This document shows, piece by piece, positions 16,644-26,955 of a DNA stretch of 64,000 nt (position 1 is the stretch's first letter; every line of letters begins with the position of its first letter). Made by a program: the position numbers and the translations under genes. Where the stretch lies: assembly GCA_964443225.1 (NCBI GenBank), contig CAYUCC010000007.1, forward strand, positions 1 to 64,000, in the 5' to 3' direction. Origin of the DNA: SSC4 sp964443225. Lineage in GTDB: Bacteria > Chloroflexota > Anaerolineae > SSC4 > Amarolineaceae. The notes under the pieces were generated by a model. The model was not told where the DNA came from. It ran no database searches and worked only from the letters and a program-made list of their open reading frames with translations.

Positions 16644-18245
16644 ATGAATACGAATGATACCCGAAAAGCCATCGAGAGCGGGAATACCGTTCTGGGCGTC
16701 GAGTTTGGCTCGACCCGCATCAAGGCGGTGTTGATCGGTGAAGATCATAAGCCGATCGCCTCGGGAAGCCATGAGTGGGAAAACCGGTACGAAAACGGTG
16801 TCTGGACATACGGTCTCAAGGATGTGTGGACCGGCGTGCAGGACAGCTATCGGAAACTCAGCAGCGAGGTTCTCGAAAAGTACAGCACACCGCTGCAAAC
16901 CATTGGCGCCATCGGCTTCAGCGCCATGATGCACGGTTACCTGGCATTCGATCAGGACGGAAACCTGCTCGTCCCGTTTCGTACGTGGCGCAACACCATG
17001 ACCGGGCAGGCCGCACAGGAGCTCACCGATCTGTTCCAATTCAACATTCCCCAGCGTTGGAGCATTGCGCACCTCTATCAGGCGATATTGAACAGGGAAC
17101 CGCACATCAAGGATATCAACCACCTGACCACGCTGGCCGGCTATGTCCACTGGAAGCTGACGGGACGAAAAGTCCTGGGTGTTGGCGAAGCATCGGGCAT
17201 GTTCCCCATCGACAGCCTGAGCAACGATTACGATGGTCGTTTGGTCGAACTGTTCAACCAACGGATCGCAGCGGAAAATCCCCCGTGGAAACTCCAGGAC
17301 ATCCTGCCCAAAGTCCTTGCCGCGGGGGATGCCGCCGGCGTTCTGACCGAAGCAGGCGCCAGGCTGCTCGATCCCACGGGACAGCTGCCAGCCGGTATCC
17401 CACTTTGTCCACCCGAGGGCGACGCCGGCACAGGCATGGTGGCGACCAACAGCGTGGCCCAGCGAACGGGCAATGTTTCCGCCGGGACCTCCGTCTTTGC
17501 CATGATCGTTTTGGAAAAGGCGCTGTCGAAGCTGTACCCCGAGATCGACATGGTGACGACACCCACCGGTAAGCCTGTCGCCATGGTACACAGCAACAAC
17601 TGCACCTCCGACGTCAACGCATGGATCGAACTGTTCCAGGAATTCACCGCCGCGCTGGGTGTGGAAATCAGTCAATCCAGGCTGTTCGAGATGCTTTACG
17701 AAAAGGCGCTGACGGGCGACGCGGAGTGCGGCGGACTGCTTGCGTACAATTATTTATCTGGCGAACATATTACGCACTTTGAGGAAGGACGTCCCCTGTT
17801 CGTCCGTACACCCGAAAGCCGCTTCACCCTGGCGAACTTTATGCGTGTGCATCTGTTTTCGGCGCTCGGTGCCTTGAAGATTGGATTGGACATCCTTTTC
17901 GAACAGGAGCAGGTAAAGATCGACCAGGTCCTCGGTCATGGTGGCTTCTTCAAAACAGCGGAAGTGGGGCAAAGATTCATGGCGGCGGCCATGAAAGTCC
18001 CTGTTTCTGTCATGGAAACGGCGGGCGAGGGCGGCGCCTGGGGCATTGCCCTGCTTGCCTCCTACATGCTGCATGGGGCAAACGACGAGCCCCTGGAAGC
18101 CTATCTCTCCAACAAGGTCTTTGCAGGGGAAGCCGGCACCACGATAAGCCCCGATCCAAGGGATATCGACGGCTTTGCGGCATTCATGGAACGTTACCAC
18201 AAGGGACTGGGCATCGAAAGAGCCGCCGTGGATGGGTTACGTTAG
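16644..18245 (+). CDS. FGGY-family carbohydrate kinase, probable L-ribulokinase
   Basis: 533 residues from ATG 16644, which has AGGAA at a good distance; the in-frame ATG at 16638 is too close to that site. The N-terminal FGGY domain begins VLGVEFGSTRIKAVLI (phosphate-binding loop of the actin-like fold) and has GFSAMMHGYLAFD. The C-terminal half has the glycine-rich ATP-binding block VLGHGGFFKTAEVG and ETAGEGGAWGIALLASY. The sequence alone does not distinguish ribulokinase from xylulokinase. The neighbours araD and araA make phosphorylation of L-ribulose the likely role. Confidence 0.8.
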   Translation: MNTNDTRKAIESGNTVLGVEFGSTRIKAVLIGEDHKPIASGSHEWENRYENGVWTYGLKDVWTGVQDSYRKLSSEVLEKYSTPLQTIGAIGFSAMMHGYLAFDQDGNLLVPFRTWRNTMTGQAAQELTDLFQFNIPQRWSIAHLYQAILNREPHIKDINHLTTLAGYVHWKLTGRKVLGVGEASGMFPIDSLSNDYDGRLVELFNQRIAAENPPWKLQDILPKVLAAGDAAGVLTEAGARLLDPTGQLPAGIPLCPPEGDAGTGMVATNSVAQRTGNVSAGTSVFAMIVLEKALSKLYPEIDMVTTPTGKPVAMVHSNNCTSDVNAWIELFQEFTAALGVEISQSRLFEMLYEKALTGDAECGGLLAYNYLSGEHITHFEEGRPLFVRTPESRFTLANFMRVHLFSALGALKIGLDILFEQEQVKIDQVLGHGGFFKTAEVGQRFMAAAMKVPVSVMETAGEGGAWGIALLASYMLHGANDEPLEAYLSNKVFAGEAGTTISPDPRDIDGFAAFMERYHKGLGIERAAVDGLR

Positions 18246-18276
18246 AAGGTTTGTGCCAAACAAACGAGGAAACATC

Positions 18277-18918
18277 ATGCTCGAACAACTCAAAGAACAA
18301 CTGGTCCAACTTCACCTTGAGCTCCCCAAAAACGACCTGGTGCGCTGGACGGGTGGGAATGTTTCGGCGCGCGATCCGGAGACTGGGCTGGTGGTGATCA
18401 AGGCCAGCGGCATCCGCTACGAAGAGATGCGCCCCGAACACATGGTCGTGATGGATCTGCATGGCAAACGCATCGAAGGCAATTACAAACCCTCGTCGGA
18501 CGTGTTCAGCCATCTCTATGTTTACAGACATCGCCCGGAGGTGGGGGGAGTCGTGCACACGCACTCGCGTTATGCCACGGCGTTTGCAGCGGTTGGCAAG
18601 CCGATCCCATGCGTGCTGACCGCGATGGCGGATGAGTTCGGTGGCCCGATCCCGTGCGGCGGGTTTGCCCTGATTGGTGATGAAGCCATCGGCAAAGTCG
18701 TGATCGAGAGCATCGGCAAATCCCCGGCGGTGCTGGTAAAAAATCATGGCGTGTTCACCATCGGCATAAACGCCACGGCTGCGGTCAAAGCCGCCGTGAT
18801 GACCGAAGATGTGGCTGCGACCGTCTGGATGGCGCTGCAAATCGGCGCGCCGGACGTCATTCCGCAGGATGATGTGGACAAACTTCACGCCCGGTACACC
18901 AACGAGTATGGGCAGTGA
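18277..18918 (+). CDS. araD: L-ribulose-5-phosphate 4-epimerase
   Basis: 213 residues, start supported by GAGGA; close to the 230 usual for AraD. This is the class II aldolase/AraD fold: GNVSARDPETG (substrate-phosphate loop), SSDVFSHLYVYRHRP, VVHTHSRYATAFA carrying two of the zinc-binding histidines, and KNHGVFTIG with the third. It interconverts L-ribulose 5-phosphate and D-xylulose 5-phosphate, the last step before the pentose phosphate pathway. It sits between the FGGY kinase and arabinose isomerase. A fuculose-phosphate aldolase-like activity is a less likely alternative. Confidence 0.88.
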   Translation: MLEQLKEQLVQLHLELPKNDLVRWTGGNVSARDPETGLVVIKASGIRYEEMRPEHMVVMDLHGKRIEGNYKPSSDVFSHLYVYRHRPEVGGVVHTHSRYATAFAAVGKPIPCVLTAMADEFGGPIPCGGFALIGDEAIGKVVIESIGKSPAVLVKNHGVFTIGINATAAVKAAVMTEDVAATVWMALQIGAPDVIPQDDVDKLHARYTNEYGQ

Positions 18919-18985
18919 ACAACACGCAAGCCCATGTTTCTTCTGCCTTTGGCGAGGAAATCCCACCGTTACCAGGTTGCTGGTT

Positions 18986-19055
18986 TGACCGCAGAGAACG
19001 CACAGGGCACACAATAATACAAATAATTCTATGTGCGTTTTGTGACCCGTGTGGT
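18986..19055. repeat. Dispersed CACAGAG-type imperfect palindrome
   Basis: The segment between araD and araA reads ACCGCAGAGAACGCACAGGG on one side and its imperfect inverse near 19033-19052, around a short AT-rich centre. It resembles the palindromic element at 25034-25100 and the half element near 22576-22608. Confidence 0.5.
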
Positions 19056-19072
19056 AAAAAGGAGATTCCATC

Positions 19073-20578
19073 ATGATTGACTTGAAACAAAACGAAATCT
19101 GGTTCGTGACCGGCAGCCAGCACATGTATGGCCCCAAAACGCTCGAAACCGTGGCCGAACACTCGCGCGAGATCGCAGCCGCCCTGGATGTATCGGTCCA
19201 CATACCGGTGCGCGTGGTTTTTAAGCCGGTGCTAACCACTCCCGACGCCATTCGTACCCTGTGCCTGGAAGCGAATTCGGCCACGGCCTGCGTTGGCCTG
19301 GTTGCCTGGATGCATACCTTCTCGCCGGCCAAGATGTGGATTGCCGGGCTGAACCTGCTCAGGAAGCCATTTGCCCACCTGCACACCCAGTATAATCGGG
19401 AAATTCCCTGGGCCGAGATCGACATGGACTTCATGAACCTCAACCAGTCTGCCCACGGCGACCGCGAGTTCGGTTTCATCGGCAGCCGCCAGCGGCTCGA
19501 GCGCAAGGTCATCGTCGGTCACTGGCAGGATGAGGATGTCCAATCCCAGGTGGGCGTCTGGGTGCGGGCCGCATCCGCCTGGGCCGACTGGCAGGGTGCT
19601 AAGATTGCCCGTTTTGGCGACAACATGCGCGATGTGGCGGTCACCGAAGGCGACAAGGTGGAAGCGCAGATCCAACTGGGCTACAGCGTGTACGGTTACG
19701 GCGTGGGCGACCTGGTCAAGTTCGTCAATGACGCCACCGAAAGTGAGATCAACCAAACCATTCAGGCGTACCTGGATGAATACGATGTCGCCCCGGCGCT
19801 GCGCCCGGGCGGCGAGCGTCATGCCTCCCTGCGTGAAGGTGCCTGCATCGAAGCAGGTATGCGCAATTTTCTGAACGCAGGAAATTTCAAAGCTTTCACC
19901 ACCACCTTCGAAGATCTGCATGGCCTGACGCAGCTGCCGGGCCTGGCTGTCCAGCGTTTGATGCGCGATGGTTACGGTTTCGGCGCTGAGGGCGACTGGA
20001 AGACAGCGGCACTCGTCCGTGCGATGAAAGTGATGAACGCGGGGCTGCCAGGCGGCGTCTCGTTTATGGAAGATTACACCTATCATTTCGGCGCCGATGG
20101 CGACAAAGTCCTGGGCGCGCATATGCTGGAGATCTGCGAGTCGATCGCCGCGCACAAGCCGCGGCTGGAGGTTTTTCCGCTCTCGATTGGCGGCAAGGCG
20201 GACCCTGTCCGCTTGATTTTTGATGCGCATGCGGGCGCGGCCATCGGCGCATCGATCATCGATATGGGCCAGCGTTTCCGCATGGTGGCCAATGTCGTGG
20301 ATGTTGTGCCGGCCGATGCACCGCTGCCCAAGCTGCCGGTGGCGCGTGCGTTGTGGCTGCCCCGCCCTGACCTGAAGATTGCTGCGGCGGCGTGGATCTA
20401 TGCGGGCGGCGCACATCATACCGGCTTCGGTTACGCAGTCACACCTGAGCACCTGCGCGACTTTGCCGAAATGGCAGGAATCGAGTTCCTGCTCATCAAC
20501 GAATCCACCCGCGTGGAAGAATTCAAGGAAAAACTGCGGTGGAATGATTTGTATTATCACCTGGCAAGAGGGTTGTAG
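19073..20578 (+). CDS. araA: L-arabinose isomerase
   Basis: 501 residues, essentially the length of characterised AraA proteins. It begins with the family-typical EIWFVTGSQHMYGPKTLETV. Other conserved stretches are WMHTFSPAKMWI, PFAHLHTQYNREIPW, MDFMNLNQSAHGDREFGFI and the metal-binding region with EDYTYHF and GAHMLEICES. It converts L-arabinose to L-ribulose using a divalent metal. It is the last gene of the pentose cluster and is followed by a strong terminator. The preceding RBS is AAAGGAGA at 19059-19066. Confidence 0.96.
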   Translation: MIDLKQNEIWFVTGSQHMYGPKTLETVAEHSREIAAALDVSVHIPVRVVFKPVLTTPDAIRTLCLEANSATACVGLVAWMHTFSPAKMWIAGLNLLRKPFAHLHTQYNREIPWAEIDMDFMNLNQSAHGDREFGFIGSRQRLERKVIVGHWQDEDVQSQVGVWVRAASAWADWQGAKIARFGDNMRDVAVTEGDKVEAQIQLGYSVYGYGVGDLVKFVNDATESEINQTIQAYLDEYDVAPALRPGGERHASLREGACIEAGMRNFLNAGNFKAFTTTFEDLHGLTQLPGLAVQRLMRDGYGFGAEGDWKTAALVRAMKVMNAGLPGGVSFMEDYTYHFGADGDKVLGAHMLEICESIAAHKPRLEVFPLSIGGKADPVRLIFDAHAGAAIGASIIDMGQRFRMVANVVDVVPADAPLPKLPVARALWLPRPDLKIAAAAWIYAGGAHHTGFGYAVTPEHLRDFAEMAGIEFLLINESTRVEEFKEKLRWNDLYYHLARGL

Positions 20579-20594
20579 CTAACGGGCCGAATCC

Positions 20595-20643
20595 ACCCTA
20601 CAGCCACCAAATCTCCGAGACCTGGTGGCTGTAGGGTCGTTTT
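20595..20643 (+). terminator. Rho-independent terminator of the arabinose cluster
   Basis: A perfect 15-bp stem (20595-20609 with 20623-20637), a 13-base loop, then CGTTTTTC. It separates araA from the convergent SPFH gene. Confidence 0.92.
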
Positions 20644-20651
20644 TCACCGAG

Positions 20652-21659
20652 TCAAGGCACCGCCGTCGGCTGCGCCGCCGGCACCTGGCCCTTCAACTGG
20701 TCCAGGTTGACCAGGAACGGACTGCCAGACGGAAGCAGCATCACGCTGATGTTGGGCGCCAGCTTTTCGATGTAGCGGTAGACCAGCAGGTTATCGTTGT
20801 TGGCCAGCTGGTCGCTGATCAGGCGCAGCGACTCGGCATCACCCTGCGCCTTGATGACTGCGGCCTGTTTGATGCCTTCGGCCTCGATGCGCTTGCGCTC
20901 CGCCTCCTGCTGCTCACGCTGCAAGGTGAACTGCATCTGTTCCGCCTGCTGCTGTGCAATCTGCTTCTGCTCGATCGCCGTGGCGTAATCATCGGTGAAG
21001 TTGACGTTGCGAATGTCGAACGCCAGCAGCAGTATTCCTTCCGGTTCGAAGCGTGCTCGAATCTGCTCCTCGATTTCGACCTGAATCTGCGCCCGTTTGG
21101 GACCGTAGACGTCAGTGACCTTGTTCTGCGACACCAGCAGCCGCACAATCGAGCGGATTGTGGGGCGTACCAAGACATTCTCGTAATCACGCAGGCTGTT
21201 GTGAATGTGGGCCGCCAGCGCCGGATTGAGTTTGTAGCGCGTCGACGAATCGATGCCAACCTGGAGACCCTCCGCCGTGGGCGACCACAACGAATCGTCA
21301 CCCTGCACCTGGCCTTCCGCCGCCACCCGGGTCATCGTGTAGACCTGTTCCTGGGTGTTGTACCGGTACACCGTCTCCACGAAAGGAATCACGAAGTGCA
21401 GCCCGGGATTCAGTGGTTCCTCACGCGTGCCGTTCACGGCATTAAAAACCACCCCCACTTCACCCGCGTTGATCACGACCAGGCTGAAGCTCAACGTGAT
21501 CATAACCAGACCCACCAACAGCCACACGACCACTACCGGCGCCGACAAGCGCGCCTGGGTGGTCCCGCGATTGCGCCCAATGACGATGCTGCCAGCGTAA
21601 AGCAGCAGACCCAGGATGATAATCCAACCCAACGTGCTCAGCACTTGTGTAAATATCAT
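20652..21659 (-). CDS. SPFH/prohibitin-family membrane protein
   Basis: 335 residues. There are two N-terminal membrane segments (about 7-27 and 42-66), then a band-7/SPFH domain (about 66-250) with INAGEVGVVFNAVNG, EEPLNPGLHFVIPF and DIRNVNFTDDYATAIEQKQ. A long coiled coil rich in Gln, Glu and Ala (about 225-285) follows. Proteins of this family assemble into large membrane rings and affect membrane organisation and protease access (HflK/C, prohibitin). It is monocistronic, read from its own promoter at 21776-21805. No protease gene is adjacent. Confidence 0.88.
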   Translation of the reverse strand: MIFTQVLSTLGWIIILGLLLYAGSIVIGRNRGTTQARLSAPVVVVWLLVGLVMITLSFSLVVINAGEVGVVFNAVNGTREEPLNPGLHFVIPFVETVYRYNTQEQVYTMTRVAAEGQVQGDDSLWSPTAEGLQVGIDSSTRYKLNPALAAHIHNSLRDYENVLVRPTIRSIVRLLVSQNKVTDVYGPKRAQIQVEIEEQIRARFEPEGILLLAFDIRNVNFTDDYATAIEQKQIAQQQAEQMQFTLQREQQEAERKRIEAEGIKQAAVIKAQGDAESLRLISDQLANNDNLLVYRYIEKLAPNISVMLLPSGSPFLVNLDQLKGQVPAAQPTAVP

Positions 21660-21775
21660 ACAGACTCCTTCAGCGACTCAAACAAGGGTCGCCCGTGTAC
21701 ACTCGAGAATCGATCTCTTTACGCATCGGGCGCTCAGGAGTTTCGCCACCCAATCAGTGACAGGGCAGCCGGCGA

Positions 21776-21805
21776 ATTATACGTCTCCGTATGGTGACGT
21801 GTAAA
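21776..21805 (-). promoter_or_regulatory. Promoter of the SPFH gene
   Basis: Minus strand TTTACA (21800-21805), an 18-base spacer and TATAAT (21776-21781), about 120 bases upstream of the ATG at 21659. Confidence 0.6.
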
Positions 21806-21863
21806 ATCCAGTCAACTTGATACGACACGATTTCACGGCAGTATAGATGTATCTACATTCTTC

Positions 21864-21893
21864 TTGACAAATCAACATGAGCGAGCGTATAAT
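21864..21893 (+). promoter_or_regulatory. Promoter of the toxin-antitoxin operon
   Basis: Perfect consensus hexamers TTGACA (21864-21869) and TATAAT (21888-21893), 18 bases apart, 18 bases before the antitoxin ATG. Such a strong promoter is usual where the antitoxin represses its own operon. Confidence 0.8.
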
Positions 21894-21910
21894 GCGCCCA
21901 GGGAGGCAGT

Positions 21911-22225
21911 ATGACACAGAAAATGATGGTTACCGTTCACGACGAATTATACCGCGCGGTCAAAGCACAAGTGCACGAAACAGGTATTCCGTACGCCGTG
22001 GTAGTTCGTCGCGCGCTCGAATATTGGGTTAAAACTGGCATGTTGCCGGCACGAGACGGTGACACCAAGAGCCCTCGTCAGATGGCAGCAGCCGATATTA
22101 TGCATGTGCCAATGAATGAACGCCGACGGCTTTTGGCCAGTCAGGCTGATGAGATGGCCGCACACTACACCGCCACAGCCGTGGAACGAGAGGAGTGGCA
22201 AGGTGGTGACATCGCCGAGTATTAG
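21911..22225 (+). CDS. Putative antitoxin of a MazF-type pair
   Basis: 104 residues. ATG 21911 follows GGGAGG. The N-terminal 45 residues (MMVTVHDELYRAVKAQVHE, VVVRRALEYWV) look like a ribbon-helix-helix: a short beta strand and two helices, with AVVVRRALEYW resembling the second helix. The C-terminal part is charged and likely unfolded until it binds the toxin. It overlaps the toxin gene by 23 bases, the usual antitoxin-first order. Family assignment rests on this context plus the RHH-like pattern; I do not recognise the specific family. Confidence 0.65.
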   Translation: MTQKMMVTVHDELYRAVKAQVHETGIPYAVVVRRALEYWVKTGMLPARDGDTKSPRQMAAADIMHVPMNERRRLLASQADEMAAHYTATAVEREEWQGGDIAEY

Positions 22226-22565
22226 GCGAGGCGACGTGTGGTTGATCAACCTTGATCCCACCATCGGCGCCGAGATTCAGAAGACGCGGCCCGCCATAGT
22301 GATCACCTCAGACGCCGTAGGTGTTCTACCGATCAAACTCGTAGCACCCATCACGGCGTGGAAAGACCACCTGGCTGGCAATTACTGGCACGTGCCTCTT
22401 GCGCCGGACAACGCGAACGGGTTGCAGAAACTATCGGCCGTAGACGTGCTGCAAGTGCGCGGTGTGGATACGGTTCGTTTCGTACGCCGGTTGGGCCAAG
22501 TTTCGCCCGCACACATGCAAGCAGTCGTCGCTGCACTGGCGCTCGTAGTGGAGTACGAAGGTTGA
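22203..22565 (+). CDS. MazF/PemK-family mRNA-interferase toxin
   Basis: 120 residues from GTG 22203, chosen for AGGAG 7 bases upstream; GTG 22206 is adjacent. It shows RRGDVWLINLDPTIGAEIQKTRPAIVIT, split into the family motifs RGDVW, DPTIGAEI and KTRPAIVI. These form the start of the PemK/MazF beta barrel and include the catalytic Arg. Later motifs are VPLAP and VDVLQVRGVD. The family cleaves mRNA in the absence of antitoxin. Size and order match a functional module. Confidence 0.88.
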   Translation: MVTSPSIRRGDVWLINLDPTIGAEIQKTRPAIVITSDAVGVLPIKLVAPITAWKDHLAGNYWHVPLAPDNANGLQKLSAVDVLQVRGVDTVRFVRRLGQVSPAHMQAVVAALALVVEYEG

Positions 22566-22575
22566 TCAATCCAGA

Positions 22576-22608
22576 AAATCCTGTGTGCGCTCTGCGTTCT
22601 GTGTGGTA
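22576..22608. repeat. Half copy of the CACAGAG-type dispersed repeat
   Basis: CTGTGTGCGCTCTGCGTTCT and the following GTGTGGTA, just after the toxin stop, match one arm of the palindrome at 25034-25100. The second arm is not evident. Confidence 0.4.
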
Positions 22609-22626
22609 GACGAAAGGAACTCATCG

Positions 22627-22809
22627 ATGCAAGTCGGCACGACGGAAATTCTCATGGTTTGTGCACTCTCTGCGGTCTGCATGCTGGGCCTGGTGCTGGT
22701 GGCCGGCCTGGGCCTGCTCGTGGTGCGCATGACCGTCATGACACGCCGGGCCTCGCAGCCAAAGCCGGCACCTGAAGAGGCGCCGGCCGAGCCCCCAGCC
22801 GAGGCCTAA
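22627..22809 (+). CDS. Small single-pass membrane protein
   Basis: 60 residues; ATG 22627 preceded by AAAGGAA. A short N-terminus (MQVGTTEI) leads to one hydrophobic segment (about 9-33, Leu/Val/Gly/Ala-rich) and a Pro/Ala/Glu-rich tail. I do not recognise it. Its end overlaps the convergent rRNA methyltransferase gene by four bases. The clean RBS and membrane segment suggest a real gene. Confidence 0.5.
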   Translation: MQVGTTEILMVCALSAVCMLGLVLVAGLGLLVVRMTVMTRRASQPKPAPEEAPAEPPAEA

Positions 22810-23591
22810 CCGGATCGCTGCCGTACCTGGCGCGCGACCTCGAAGCAGAACACCGCCGCGGCGGCCGCCGCATTGAGCGACTCACCCGCCGCCATGGGGA
22901 TGGCAACCCGGCCCGACGCCGCGGCCCGGGCTACGGTGCCGGCCCCTGCCGCCTCACTACCGACGATCAACGCACTGGGAACCGACCAGTCCACCACATC
23001 GTACACCACGCTGCCCTGGGCATCGGCCAGCCACAACGGGCGCGTGCCGATTGCCGCGGTGATCTGCTCCCAACCACCCGCCGCCAGCAGCGGCAGGCGC
23101 AGGTGGGCCCCCATTGCGCTGCGTACTACTTTGGGGTTGTAGGGATCGACCGAACCGGGGGTCAGCACGACCCCCGCACAGCCAGCGGCCAGCGCGGTGC
23201 GCAGAATCGTGCCCAAATTGCCCGGATCGGCCAGACGGTCGAGGATGAGGAGCAGGCCGTGGGCCGCCATCGGTCGCGGCACCGGCCAGGGTGCCACCGC
23301 CAGAATCCCCTGCGGCGTCACTGTGTCGCTCATCGCGGCCAGCACGTGCGGTGCTACCGGTTCACAGGGCACGCCCCGTGCCTGCAGCGCGTGCAGCAGG
23401 GCGCGCCGGCGCGCCCCCCCCGTCTCGTCAGGGACAAAAAACACGAACTCAAATCGAAGATCAGCCGCCAGCCCCTCTTCGAGCAGACGCACTCCCTCCA
23501 GGCACCACCGGCGCTGGCGCTGGCGGGCCTGGCGGTCGTCCAGGAGGGCACGCACGAGCTTGACACGGGCATTGGCTGTGCTGGTGATCAT
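22806..23591 (-). CDS. SpoU/TrmH-family rRNA (ribose-2'-O) methyltransferase
   Basis: 261 residues; ATG 23591 has GGAGG upstream. An N-terminal substrate-binding domain (about 1-100) is followed by a SPOUT knot domain with the three usual motifs: DRLADPGNLGTILRTA (motif 1), VRSAMGAHLRLPLL and IVGSEAAGAG (motif 2 region), and IPMAAGESLNAAAAAAV (motif 3). Enzymes of this group methylate 23S rRNA or tRNA at ribose 2'-OH using SAM. The place next to rplT, rpmI and infC fits a ribosome role. The exact target nucleotide cannot be told from sequence. Confidence 0.88.
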   Translation of the reverse strand: MITSTANARVKLVRALLDDRQARQRQRRWCLEGVRLLEEGLAADLRFEFVFFVPDETGGARRRALLHALQARGVPCEPVAPHVLAAMSDTVTPQGILAVAPWPVPRPMAAHGLLLILDRLADPGNLGTILRTALAAGCAGVVLTPGSVDPYNPKVVRSAMGAHLRLPLLAAGGWEQITAAIGTRPLWLADAQGSVVYDVVDWSVPSALIVGSEAAGAGTVARAAASGRVAIPMAAGESLNAAAAAAVFCFEVARQVRQRSG

Positions 23592-23605
23592 ACGAAAACC
23601 TCCAA

Positions 23606-23636
23606 GACAAAATTGCCGCAGCGAACGCTGCGGCAA
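23606..23636 (-). terminator. Terminator after rplT
   Basis: A 10-bp perfect stem (23613-23622 with 23627-23636), a tetraloop, then TTTTGTCTT on the minus strand. It separates the infC-rpmI-rplT operon from the methyltransferase gene. Confidence 0.75.
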
Positions 23637-23664
23637 ATAAGGGTAGCGGTAGAATGAATGGTGT

Positions 23665-24018
23665 TTACTGAGATTCCCTGGCGACGTCGACCAGGCGGGC
23701 AAAGGTGTCAGGGTTACGCACGGCCAGTTCGGCCAACATCTTGCGGTCGATCGCCACACCGGCCTGGTTGAGCCCGTATATGAAGCGGCTGTAGGACATA
23801 CCGTTCAGGCGTGAGGCCGCATTGATGCGCGTGATCCACAGACGGCGGAACTGGCGCTTGCGGTTGCGCCGGTCACGCGTGGCATAAAAGAGGGACTTCA
23901 GCATCGCCTCGTTGGCGCGCCGGAACAGACGGTGCCGCGTGCCAAACTGGCCCTTGGTAATTTTCAGAATTTTGTTGTGCCGCCGGTGCGCCGGAACGCC
24001 CCGTTTTACTCTTGTCAT
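23665..24018 (-). CDS. rplT: 50S ribosomal protein L20
   Basis: 117 residues, the standard length. Highly basic N-terminal half with MTRVKRGVPAHRRHNKILK and FRRLWITRINAASR, and the globular C-terminal domain with YSRFIYGLNQAGVAIDRK. It binds 23S rRNA early in large-subunit assembly. In many bacteria L20 represses its own operon by binding the mRNA. The 119-base gap between rpmI and rplT here could hold such a site, though I cannot identify one. Confidence 0.97.
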   Translation of the reverse strand: MTRVKRGVPAHRRHNKILKITKGQFGTRHRLFRRANEAMLKSLFYATRDRRNRKRQFRRLWITRINAASRLNGMSYSRFIYGLNQAGVAIDRKMLAELAVRNPDTFARLVDVARESQ

Positions 24019-24137
24019 CTTGTTCTCCTTGAATGGCGGTTACCACCGACTGCGGGTAACACTTCGTGCTGGCCATCGTCTGACCGGGCAATCTACCAGG
24101 TGTGTCGCGCGGTCTGGTGCCCGGTGGTTCGATCGAT

Positions 24138-24344
24138 TTACTTGTCCAGGTACGGGGCCAGTCGTTTGACGCGGCCCACGAACGCGGGCGATTCTACCAC
24201 GGTGGTATCACGGTAGTCCGCCTTGAGCTTTGGCAGTTTTTTGCGCTTCAGGTGTCCACGACCCTGTTTCATGCGCAGGAGTTTGCCACTCCCCGACACG
24301 CGAAACCGCTTCGCGGTCGACTTGTGTGTTTTGATCTTCGGCAT
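24138..24344 (-). CDS. rpmI: 50S ribosomal protein L35
   Basis: 68 residues from the ATG at 24344 (GGGAG upstream). It begins MPKIKTHKSTAKRFRVSGSG, the hallmark of L35, and ends with AYL-like VKRLAPYLDK. It is a small basic large-subunit protein. The order infC-rpmI-rplT is the near-universal bacterial operon. Confidence 0.96.
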   Translation of the reverse strand: MPKIKTHKSTAKRFRVSGSGKLLRMKQGRGHLKRKKLPKLKADYRDTTVVESPAFVGRVKRLAPYLDK

Positions 24345-24405
24345 GGAATCTCCCATTCAACATCAAGCGGGCAGGATACAACCTATCGGTTACCCTGTCC
24401 GCAGT

Positions 24406-24924
24406 TCAGCTCGCTCGCGGTGCCAGCACCAACAACATGCTGTTACCTTCCATGGCGGGTGACTGCTCGACGATCGCCACGTCGTTCAGTTCTTCGACCA
24501 CCCGGTCCAGCAGATCACGTGCCACTTCGGGATGGGTAATCTCACGACCACGGAAGCGGATACGCACCTTGACTTTGGCACCCTGCCCAAGAAACCGGCG
24601 GGCATCGCGCGTCTTGAACGCAATGTCGTGCTCACCCGTTTTGGGACGCATGCGCACTTCTTTGACGTCGATCTGTTTCTGGGCCTTACGGGCATCCCGA
24701 TCGCGTTTGGCTCGCTCGTATTGAAACTTGCCAAAGTCCAACATACGGCAGACCGGCGGCACCGCATTGGGTGCAACTTCCACCAGGTCCAGTCCGCGCT
24801 GGCTGGCCATTTCGAGCGCTTCGCGAATCTGCAGGATGCCGAGTTGTTTGCCCTCATCATCGATCACCCGCACTTCGCGCGCACGGATCATCTCATTGAC
24901 ACGCTGGCCTGTTTTGGTGCTAAT
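24406..24924 (-). CDS. infC: Translation initiation factor IF-3, probable AUU start
   Basis: 172 residues when started at ATT 24924. The longest ATG frame begins at 24891 and would lose the conserved leader STKTGQRVNEMIRAREV. Upstream of the ATT, GGGGAGG lies at 24930-24936 with a 5-base spacer, whereas the ATG at 24891 has no such site. Rare AUU starts are known for infC in other bacteria, where IF-3 rejects the codon and so controls its own synthesis. The N-domain (VRVIDDEGKQLGI), the linker and the C-domain (KEVRMRP, KVRIRFRGREITHPE) are all intact. It acts on the 30S subunit in initiation. Confidence 0.93.
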   Translation of the reverse strand: MSTKTGQRVNEMIRAREVRVIDDEGKQLGILQIREALEMASQRGLDLVEVAPNAVPPVCRMLDFGKFQYERAKRDRDARKAQKQIDVKEVRMRPKTGEHDIAFKTRDARRFLGQGAKVKVRIRFRGREITHPEVARDLLDRVVEELNDVAIVEQSPAMEGNSMLLVLAPRAS

Positions 24925-25033
24925 TGCTGCCTCCCCGGACAGAGTCTACTCACCTGTTTGTCGTCAGAACTTCGACGGCGCACTATATCATAATGCTTCG
25001 GGCATGTCAAATCTTTTTGGGGGTTGGGAAGAG

Positions 25034-25100
25034 CCACAGAGCACACAGAGTACACAGAGAAACAAACAAAAAACCTCTGTGCACTCCGTGTCCTCTGTGG
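25034..25100. repeat. CACAGAG-type palindromic element
   Basis: Left arm 25034-25059 (CCACAGAGCACACAGAG then TACACAGAG) and right arm 25075-25100 pair with only a few mismatches around an A-rich loop. It lies between thrS and infC and could fold as a stable hairpin in the thrS 3' region. Related sequences occur near 18986-19055 and 22576-22608. Confidence 0.7.
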
Positions 25101-25133
25101 CCAATACGACGCAGGGTGCATACCCCGGGCATC

Positions 25134-26942
<1,809 letters not shown>

Positions 26943-26955
26943 TGTTCTTCTCCTC

